DNA from: an uncultured Candidatus Saccharibacteria bacterium
GTDB lineage: Bacteria > Patescibacteriota > Saccharimonadia > Saccharimonadales > Saccharimonadaceae
Reading direction: 5' to 3'
Length of the DNA stretch: 64,000 nt
Assembly (NCBI GenBank): GCA_949101405.1
Contig: CARYFM010000001.1
Location: forward strand, 62,001-126,000
The notes beneath the pieces are model-generated. The model was not told the origin of the DNA and did not search any database. It saw only the letters and a list, made by a program, of their open reading frames with translations. The number at the start of each line of letters is the position of its first letter. Position 1 is the stretch's first letter. A program made the translations under genes and the position numbers. Below, one piece after another: positions 58,568-64,000 of the stretch.

Positions 58568-59269
58568 ATGAAACAGAAGATTTTGGCTTTTTTTGTGACA
58601 ATATTGACGGTTTTTGGTTTTGTGAGTTTTATGGCGCCGACGCCGGTGGCGGCAGAAGAGTTTAATTGTGGCGCTCCAGAGTTTTTAGGGTTTAAGCCAT
58701 GGTATGCAAGCTTGTGCACTGGGGATAAGCGAACTGATGAAATTAAACAGCCGGAAAAAGAGTCTGAGGTAGTAACATTTATTTGGACAGTAGTGCTGAA
58801 TGTCTTGTATGATGTATTTTTGGCAGTGGGATATTTAGCGATCGGTTTTGTGATTTACGGTGGCTTCTTATATATTATGGCGCAGGGTGATCCGGGTAGA
58901 GCGGCTAAGGGGCAGAAGACGTTGACTACGGCGGTGGTTGGTACGATTTTGACGATGGCGGCGACGGTGATTGTAAATACAGCGAAGGTGGTGCTAGGGA
59001 TTAATGGGAACGATTGGAAACAACCATTATTCCAACAACAGCAATTGCAAGATGCATTTAATTGGGCTTATACGGTAGCAGGAATTGTGGCAGTAGTGTT
59101 TATTATTAAGGGTGGGATTGAGTATGTAATATCGCGGGGTGACCCAGGTAAGACGCAGAAGGCGATGCGGGAGATTATATATGCAATTGTGGGGTTGGTG
59201 ATTGTGTTACTAGCAGCAGCGATTACGACATTCGTGATTAATTCTACAGGTGGAGCATTGGAGGCGTAA
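58568..59269 (+). CDS. double VirB2-like T4SS pilin-family protein
   Basis: A 233-residue exported protein. A signal peptide ends near PVAAEE. Two pilin-like helix-pair modules follow: about 75-145 (GYLAIGFVIYGGFLYIMAQGDPGRAAKGQKTLTTAVVG) and 160-230 (VFIIKGGIEYVISRGDPGKTQKAMREIIYAIVG). The GG-x2-YI-x3-GD..K pattern is that of the T4SS pilin family; here it is duplicated in one chain. TAAGAT ends 6 nt before the ATG with no Shine-Dalgarno. Its stop overlaps the next pilin gene start. Confidence 0.85.
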   Translation: MKQKILAFFVTILTVFGFVSFMAPTPVAAEEFNCGAPEFLGFKPWYASLCTGDKRTDEIKQPEKESEVVTFIWTVVLNVLYDVFLAVGYLAIGFVIYGGFLYIMAQGDPGRAAKGQKTLTTAVVGTILTMAATVIVNTAKVVLGINGNDWKQPLFQQQQLQDAFNWAYTVAGIVAVVFIIKGGIEYVISRGDPGKTQKAMREIIYAIVGLVIVLLAAAITTFVINSTGGALEA

Positions 59270-59667
59270 TGAAAAGGATTTATTTGAGTTTGGTGATGGT
59301 CGCAGTGATGTTGCTGGGGGGGTGTTTAGTGAATTCGCCCGCGATGGCCACAATTGGTAATATATGTGATGATGGTAACGATATACCGGATGACTTGAAG
59401 GAGACGGCGGGATGCAATGTAGAGGAAGATAAGACTGTGATGCCGATGGCAGTGTATTTGATTGATGTGGTTTTGAGTATTGTGGGCATAATTGCTGTTG
59501 GGGTGATTATTTATGGTGGTATAACATATATTATTAGTACGGGCGATGCAGCGAAATTGAATCGAGCAAAGAATTCTATTCTCTATGGCGTAATAGGTCT
59601 GGTGATAGCGATGTTGGCCTATGCTATTGTATATTTTGTGAGCCAGAGTATCTGGGGACAAGTTTAG
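59269..59667 (+). CDS. VirB2-like T4SS pilin-family protein
   Basis: 132 residues. The signal region contains a lipobox-like LLGGCLV near residue 20. Two cysteines come before the first helix, then IIAVGVIIYGGITYIISTGDAAKLNRAKNSILYGVIGLVIAML, the pilin family core. The TAATG junction couples it to the preceding double pilin. VirB2 proteins polymerise into T4SS pili or form a membrane pool. Confidence 0.85.
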   Translation: MKRIYLSLVMVAVMLLGGCLVNSPAMATIGNICDDGNDIPDDLKETAGCNVEEDKTVMPMAVYLIDVVLSIVGIIAVGVIIYGGITYIISTGDAAKLNRAKNSILYGVIGLVIAMLAYAIVYFVSQSIWGQV

Positions 59668-59756
59668 TAGTTTATCTTAGTATTATCTATAGACTTTTTT
59701 TGAGTAATGATGTATGATAAGGACAGTATAGATAATTGAAAGGAAAATTAAAGAAT

Positions 59757-60173
59757 ATGAAAAAGGTTATTCTAAGCGCAATTGCTGTGGCGTTGACAGT
59801 ATTGGGTTTGGGCGGTGTTGCTACTTTGAGCCCAGCGGCTTATGCTGCGGTTGTGTGTCCAGATGGATCTATGTCTACGACAGGTGACTTGAAAGGGTGT
59901 ACTGATTTGAGTCAGAGTGGTGGCGTGTTTGAAGAGGATGATCTGATGAAGACATTAACAGTCATTATCAATGTGGTGGTAGGTGTGGTTGGATTTATTG
60001 CCGTGGTGATGATTATTATGGGTGGTATTAGTTTTGCTACTTCTCAAGGTGATACCTCAAAGGTAGCCAAGGCACGTAATACCATTCTCTACGGTGTAGT
60101 AGGTTTGGTAGTAGCATTGCTTGCGTTTGCGATTGTGAACTTTGTGCTTGGGGCGATTTTCGGAAATAATTAA
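59757..60173 (+). CDS. VirB2-like T4SS pilin-family protein
   Basis: 138 residues from the ATG at 59757 (MKKVILSAIAVALTV). The signal peptide ends near AAYAAV, and CPDGS...GCTD gives two cysteines. The helix pair GFIAVVMIIMGGISFATSQGD...AKARNTILYGVVGLVVALLAFAIVNFV is the family core. A TTG 21 bp upstream could add 7 residues but is less likely. A 71-bp stretch (60072-60142) is almost identical to the next pilin gene. Confidence 0.87.
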   Translation: MKKVILSAIAVALTVLGLGGVATLSPAAYAAVVCPDGSMSTTGDLKGCTDLSQSGGVFEEDDLMKTLTVIINVVVGVVGFIAVVMIIMGGISFATSQGDTSKVAKARNTILYGVVGLVVALLAFAIVNFVLGAIFGNN

Positions 60174-60199
60174 GTAGTATTGATAGTAGGTACAAAAAT

Positions 60200-60688
60200 A
60201 TGAAGCTAAAAACTTTAGCTATGGTGGCTGCTCTTTGTCTTGGTAGTTTGATGGGTGTTTCTACCTTGTCTGCGGATACTTATGCTGAGTGTAAGTGCCC
60301 GCAAGGTAGTTTGCGTCCAGATGCAGAATGTACTTCCCTAGCTGAATGTAATCTCCCAGAGGATGCCCCAGGGACAGAAAAACCATTGATGGAACGTGTA
60401 GTAGATATTATCAATGCGATTGTTGGCGTGGTAAGTATCCTGGCGGTGATTGTGATTGTGATTGGCGGGATTCTCTTTGTAACGTCGACTGGTGAGGCTG
60501 CAAAGACCACGCGAGCACGTAATACAATTCTCTACGGTGTAGTAGGTTTGGTAGTAGCATTGCTTGCGTTTGCGATTGTGAACTTCGCAGTAGGTGCGGT
60601 GTTTAAGAATAAGTCTGGTGGTTCTGGGGGCGGTTCGGACAAAGATAGTACGTCAGAGACTGAGGGTCCTGCTGAGGACGATAAGTAG
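60200..60688 (+). CDS. VirB2-like T4SS pilin-family protein with acidic tail
   Basis: 162 residues. The signal peptide ends near TYAECK; CKCPQGS and ECTSLAECN give four cysteines. The pilin core is VIVIGGILFVTSTGEAAKTTRARNTILYGVVG. A Gly/Ser-rich and acidic tail (SGGSGGGSDKDSTSETEG) is absent from the other copies. 60515-60585 matches 60072-60142 at 70 of 71 bases. Last gene of the pilin run, with a terminator following. Confidence 0.87.
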   Translation: MKLKTLAMVAALCLGSLMGVSTLSADTYAECKCPQGSLRPDAECTSLAECNLPEDAPGTEKPLMERVVDIINAIVGVVSILAVIVIVIGGILFVTSTGEAAKTTRARNTILYGVVGLVVALLAFAIVNFAVGAVFKNKSGGSGGGSDKDSTSETEGPAEDDK

Positions 60689-60722
60689 TGACCGTATTAG
60701 AAAAGAATTGTATCGTATAAGA

Positions 60723-60761
60723 AGAAAGTCATTTCGAGTGGAGTGACTTTCTTTGTTTTTT
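60723..60761 (+). terminator. terminator of the pilin operon
   Basis: Stem AGAAAGTCA/TGACTTTCT (60723-60731 with 60744-60752) followed by TTTGTTTTTT. The rest of 60689-60911 shows nothing else apart from the opposing terminator. Confidence 0.85.
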
Positions 60762-60863
60762 GTCTTTGTCTTAAAACGATGTATTCAGATCATAATGAAG
60801 GGTGTTTTTATTTTTTCAAAAGCGGAACGTTAGGCTGTAGGATTATACTTAGCATTATTAACT

Positions 60864-60890
60864 AAAAACCACCCCTCGCGGAGTGGTTTT
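60864..60890 (-). terminator. hsp20 terminator
   Basis: Minus-strand AAAACCACTCC/GGGGTGGTTTT with a GCGA loop and a T-run continuing past the stem. Confidence 0.82.
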
Positions 60891-60911
60891 AGTGTGTGAG
60901 TGAAAGAAAGT

Positions 60912-61409
60912 TTATTGAATAGCAATCTTGATAGGCGCTTCGACTTTTTCTTTCTCGAAAGTAATTGTAAGGACGCCATCTTTGAGCTCGGCTTTGACGG
61001 TCCCCTCTTCTTCTTTGACTTGGACTGGAAGAGCGATAGTACGAGAGAATTCGCCCCAGTAACACTCTTGGATATGCCAAGCAGTGGTATTTTCGTCTTC
61101 ACCGCCACTAAGGATACCAGAAATGGTTAAAATATTGTCAGAAATGGTGACGTTAAGGTCAGACTTGGAAATACCAGCCGTGCGAGCCTTAACAACGAGT
61201 TTATCTGCGGTTTCGTAGACATCTACAGCGAGTTGTCCTGGGAAATCGTCAGTATTATCCCACCCATCATCTCCCCCATCTGATGGTTCAACGTCGAGGG
61301 CAGATTTGTCGCTTGAGTCAACGATTGATGAAGATTCTGGACTACTACTCTGGAACAATTCTGCTAGTTCTTCTTCCATCAGCATGTCGTCACTATTAGT
61401 ACGAGCCAT
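60912..61409 (-). CDS. small heat-shock protein Hsp20
   Basis: A 165-residue alpha-crystallin-type chaperone. An acidic Ser/Asp-rich N-terminus (1-58) precedes the alpha-crystallin domain (about 60-155), with LAVDVYETADKLVVKARTAG, the strand before GEFSRTIALP and the A-x-L-K-DGVLTI signature. The C-terminal IxI-type motif is IKIAI, used for oligomerisation. It holds unfolding proteins for DnaK. GGAGGTAA precedes the ATG. No CIRCE is seen upstream. Confidence 0.93.
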   Translation of the reverse strand: MARTNSDDMLMEEELAELFQSSSPESSSIVDSSDKSALDVEPSDGGDDGWDNTDDFPGQLAVDVYETADKLVVKARTAGISKSDLNVTISDNILTISGILSGGEDENTTAWHIQECYWGEFSRTIALPVQVKEEEGTVKAELKDGVLTITFEKEKVEAPIKIAIQ

Positions 61410-61482
61410 TGCTTGAATTACCTCCGTTATATATTGTTATGCTTTATTATAAGGGCTTTTTGGTGTAAAATCAATACTAATT

Positions 61483-62223
61483 ATGAATTTCGTTGTGAAT
61501 AATACAACAAAATGTAGGGTATTGGACCTACTTTGCCCGCACACCTGTAGGGGTTGTGGGCAATTGGGGGCGGTGGTTTGTGAACGTTGTAAAAAAAACT
61601 TAATAATGCCGGCGTTGCAGGTTTGTCCGCTTTGTCAACAATTACTTGCGGATGTAGTAAAAAATGATGCAACGTGGCAGGGCTATCGGTGTAAAGATTG
61701 TGATATGCCGTTTGAGGCGCTGTTTGTGGCTGGTTGGCGTGAGGGACTACTAGCAAAATTAGTGAAGGAGTATAAATATCAGGCAATTTGGGCGATACAG
61801 CAGGTATTGACGGAAGTCTTAAATGGAGCTATACCGAATTTGCCGGAGAATACAGTGGTAGTTCCCTTGCCAACAGTAGCACGACACGTGCGGGAAAGAG
61901 GTTTGGACCACACTTTGAGGTTAGCGAAGGCTTTGGCAAAGAAACGTGGTTGGAAGTGTCAGAAAACGCTAGCAAGAGCTGCAGACACAGTGCAAGTAGG
62001 TACAAAAGCGACGGAGCGCCATACGCAGGCAAAAAAGGCTTATATGGTGGCAAAAACACCTCAGGAAGAAGTGAACTATTTATTGCTAGATGATGTTTGG
62101 ACAACGGGAGCCAGTATGTTGGCGGCAGCAGAGATTTTGCGAGCGGCAGGAGCAAAGCGGGTGATGGGGGTAGTGATTGCGATGGGGCGTGATAAGGCGA
62201 TTGAACAGCAAAAAACCTGCTAG
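61483..62223 (+). CDS. comF: ComF-family phosphoribosyltransferase-like protein
   Basis: A 246-residue ComF protein. The N-terminal zinc-binding cysteines are CPHTCRGCG, CERC, CPLC and CKDC (residues about 18-67), and the phosphoribosyltransferase fold carries YLLLDDVWTTGASM. Conserved ARHVRERGLDHT lies between. ComF is needed for DNA uptake in naturally competent bacteria, probably at the step of single-strand import. The last codons overlap the terminator stem of the convergent pilin-like gene. TAAAAT lies 11 nt before the ATG. Confidence 0.92.
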   Translation: MNFVVNNTTKCRVLDLLCPHTCRGCGQLGAVVCERCKKNLIMPALQVCPLCQQLLADVVKNDATWQGYRCKDCDMPFEALFVAGWREGLLAKLVKEYKYQAIWAIQQVLTEVLNGAIPNLPENTVVVPLPTVARHVRERGLDHTLRLAKALAKKRGWKCQKTLARAADTVQVGTKATERHTQAKKAYMVAKTPQEEVNYLLLDDVWTTGASMLAAAEILRAAGAKRVMGVVIAMGRDKAIEQQKTC

Positions 62224-62234
62224 TAAATAGCAGG
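62209..62234 (-). terminator. terminator overlapping the comF stop
   Basis: Stem CCTGCTA/TAGCAGG with a 5-nt loop (62216-62234) followed on the minus strand by TTTTTT. It terminates the pilin-like gene at 62254 while encoding the last residues of ComF. Confidence 0.8.
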
Positions 62235-62253
62235 CTGGGGGTTTCAGGATAAA

Positions 62254-62676
62254 TTAGGCAAAGAGATTAAGCAAAAGCACAGAAGTTTCAGTGTTTTGCT
62301 CTGGGGTGGGATTGATAGCATTAAGCACGAAATTGACGATGGCGTAAGCAAAGAAAGCGATAATGAGACCGAGCAGGGCATAGAGGATAGTGTTCTTAGC
62401 ATCGGTGATTTTTTTGCTATCGCCACCAGAGATGATGTAGCGTAACCCGCCCCAAACGAGCATGGCAACAGAGATTGCACCAATGACATAAAGTGCGGTA
62501 TTAGTAATGCGGTTAAAGACACCGTCGACACCAACGAGGTTTTCGGGCATGCCATCGGCGCGGGCCGCCTCGGCACCTTCTTGCACGGTAAGAGCCATGG
62601 CTTTGCCAGCGCACAAAGTAACCATAGTGCAAACGCCAGTGGTAATTTGTAGAATATTTTTCGTGAATTTCTTCAT
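62254..62676 (-). CDS. VirB2-like pilin-family protein (fifth copy)
   Basis: 140 residues from MKKFTKN (62676). A signal peptide ends near AMALTVQEG. The helix pair SVAMLVWGGLRYIISGGDSKKITDAKNTILYALLGLIIAFFAYAIVNFVL is the pilin core. It is separate from the four-gene run and on the other strand. A longer ORF start at 62724 would add 16 basic residues without a ribosome-binding site. Confidence 0.83.
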   Translation of the reverse strand: MKKFTKNILQITTGVCTMVTLCAGKAMALTVQEGAEAARADGMPENLVGVDGVFNRITNTALYVIGAISVAMLVWGGLRYIISGGDSKKITDAKNTILYALLGLIIAFFAYAIVNFVLNAINPTPEQNTETSVLLLNLFA

Positions 62677-62799
62677 TGAATCTCTCGCAATTAAATTATT
62701 TTTGCGTCGGTGACGCACTCTCAATTTTTCCTATTATAGCATACTTTTTGCAGGATGAAGAAACTAGAGTATAATGATAGTAGTTAAGTGAGGTGAGAT

Positions 62800-63495
62800 A
62801 TGAAAAAAAGTGGAATAATTATTACGAGTTTGGTGCTACTCTTAGGGATAGCTGGGATTGTAACTTGTGGCGTGGTGGGGATAATAGAAGACGAAAAATC
62901 AAGACCGCAAGAAGTAGTATCAGAAGTGTTGCCGGCGCCAGAACTAGCAGGTGGTTTGCGTGGCGAGATGGGGATCGATAAGAACATTAACGAGAATACA
63001 ATTGACCGATATTTAGGTCGTGACGATGTGGTATATCGTGATATGCGAATGCTAGTGGATGTGGCAAACTATGAGGCGATTGGTGGCGATTCTTATCTTT
63101 CTGGATATGTAAAGGGTTTTGAAGTAGTTCCCTATCCATTGTTGGTAAACGTGGAAGGATTGCCAGAAGCGGTAGGTAAAACCTATACTGGCTTGACGTT
63201 GTTTACTCAGGTGGATGGTAAATATACGCCGAATTATGCTGAATCAGTGGAGATTTTGGAGTATTTATTCCCGAAGGATAAGACGATTTTCTTGATGTGT
63301 GGTGGGGGCGGGTACGCTGGTATGACTAAGCAGATGTTGGTAAGTTTGGGTTGGGATGCTGAGCGAATTTATAATGTGGGCGGCTATTGGTACTATGATG
63401 GTGAAAATAATGTGAAAGTCAAGGATGGGGACGAATTCCGGTATTGGGAAGTTCCTTATCATGATATAAGGTTTGAGTTATTGCACAAATTATGA
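62800..63495 (+). CDS. membrane-anchored rhodanese-like protein
   Basis: 231 residues. An N-terminal helix (about 5-28), with a cysteine at its end (GIVTC) that could be lipid-modified, precedes a rhodanese-like domain (about 85-215): LVDVANYEAIGG early on and the active-site-like loop IFLMCGGGGYAG, followed by LVSLGWDAERIYNVGGYWYY. Rhodaneses carry sulfur on this cysteine. GAGGTGAG precedes the ATG. It overlaps the following thioredoxin-like gene by 4 bp, suggesting joint extracytoplasmic sulfur or redox work. Confidence 0.78.
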   Translation: MKKSGIIITSLVLLLGIAGIVTCGVVGIIEDEKSRPQEVVSEVLPAPELAGGLRGEMGIDKNINENTIDRYLGRDDVVYRDMRMLVDVANYEAIGGDSYLSGYVKGFEVVPYPLLVNVEGLPEAVGKTYTGLTLFTQVDGKYTPNYAESVEILEYLFPKDKTIFLMCGGGGYAGMTKQMLVSLGWDAERIYNVGGYWYYDGENNVKVKDGDEFRYWEVPYHDIRFELLHKL

Positions 63496-63989
63496 AAAAT
63501 TTTTGGATAATTGGAGGTGCAGTTGTTGGTGTCGTGGCGTTTGGTGTGCTTCTGGCGGTGATTTTGTGTAGGGGTGGAGTGGGGAATTCTGGTATGGTGG
63601 ATAAACCAGTGGAAAAGTTTGAGCTCTCTGAGGAGATGTATGATGACGGAGAGTTGGTAGAGATAACGGCGCGAGATTTTAATGAACTGGTGGCAGAGAA
63701 AAAGAGTTTTGTGGTAGTGTTGCATATGGTGATTTGCCCAGCTGAATTTCCGGTGACAAATTCAGCGAAAGAATTGGCGCACTCCGAAGGGATGGTGATT
63801 TATAGCCTGGTGGAAGATGAGTTTAAGCAGACTGAACTTGTGCGGGAGGTTAAATATTTACCATCAGTGGCATTGATTCGCGAGGGTGAGTTAATGGATT
63901 ATTTAGATGCTGAGGCAGATGAGGATTTGTCATATTATAAGACTGCGGAGGGGCTAAAAGAGTGGATTGGGAAGTGGGTGAATAAGTAG
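63492..63989 (+). CDS. membrane-anchored thioredoxin-fold-like protein
   Basis: 165 residues. A helix at about 5-27 precedes a domain of about 120 residues with a thioredoxin-like order: FVVVLHMVICPAEFPV after the first strand, a middle VIYSLVEDE, the cis-Pro-like YLPSVALIREGEL and a C-terminal helix. The usual CxxC is not intact: only one cysteine (ICPAE) stands at that position, so dithiol oxidoreductase activity is doubtful. Its ATGA overlaps the rhodanese-like gene. Confidence 0.65.
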   Translation: MKNFWIIGGAVVGVVAFGVLLAVILCRGGVGNSGMVDKPVEKFELSEEMYDDGELVEITARDFNELVAEKKSFVVVLHMVICPAEFPVTNSAKELAHSEGMVIYSLVEDEFKQTELVREVKYLPSVALIREGELMDYLDAEADEDLSYYKTAEGLKEWIGKWVNK

Positions 63990-64000
63990 AAGTCCACATC

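Overview
The window looks like a reduced-genome member of the Patescibacteria/CPR, most likely Candidatus Saccharibacteria (TM7). The reasons are the gene set around a chromosomal origin (rpmH-rnpA-yidC-khpB on one side, dnaA-dnaN-recF on the other), a type IV secretion (T4SS) locus with several small VirB2-like pilins, many short genes with no Shine-Dalgarno, and a large cell-surface glycan locus. TGA is used as an ordinary stop codon, so the UGA-recoding CPR lineages are unlikely. The assignment is inference from gene content; there is no 16S gene here.

Layout. 1-2 kb: two ATP-grasp (RimK-like) genes and a retropepsin-like RimB protease. 2-9.5 kb: dnaJ/cbpA-like, a TylF-type methyltransferase, ackA, a membrane protein, and dnaK under two CIRCE operators. 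9.5-14.6 kb: a YjdF-like membrane protein, two Nudix hydrolases, nusA, an anchored unknown, a promoterless FISUMP-like cassette and the initiator tRNA. 14.6-33.4 kb: surface polysaccharide genes (polymerase/ligase, glycosyltransferases, phosphoglycosyl transferase, galE, glf, Wzm/Wzt ABC exporter, GtrII-like protein), interrupted by a second cassette and a full FISUMP-domain surface protein. 33.3-38.3 kb: a ricin-repeat surface lectin, an anchored protein, a LexA-like DNA-binding domain and an LCP ligase. 38.4-45.8 kb: the origin region. 45.9-60.7 kb: T4SS genes (VirB1-like, VirB4, TraC-N-like, PrgI/VirB3-like, VirB6-like, four VirB2-like). 60.9-64 kb: Hsp20, ComF, a fifth pilin-like gene, and a rhodanese/thioredoxin-like pair.

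How it fits together. GalE and Glf supply UDP-galactofuranose. Glycosyltransferases build a polymer on a lipid started by the phosphoglycosyl transferase, ABC-2 proteins export it, and LCP and membrane transferases attach or decorate it. The lectin, FISUMP protein and T4SS would act at the same surface, as expected for an episymbiont that contacts a host cell.

Most unusual content. (1) Three copies of a palindromic element with a 62-bp core and 27-bp inverted arms whose sequence differs at each site, plus one divergent relative; two copies are read through in frame inside proteins. (2) Two promoterless cassettes of identical length (218 bp) with identical ends and diverged middles, resembling donor cassettes for a variable surface protein. 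(3) A promoter-carrying segment apparently inserted in frame in a glycosyltransferase, with a relative beside the LexA-like gene. (4) DnaA-box-like clusters outside the origin, one inside a coding sequence. (5) A recurrent -10 box, six nucleotides, ATG arrangement that implies leaderless mRNAs.
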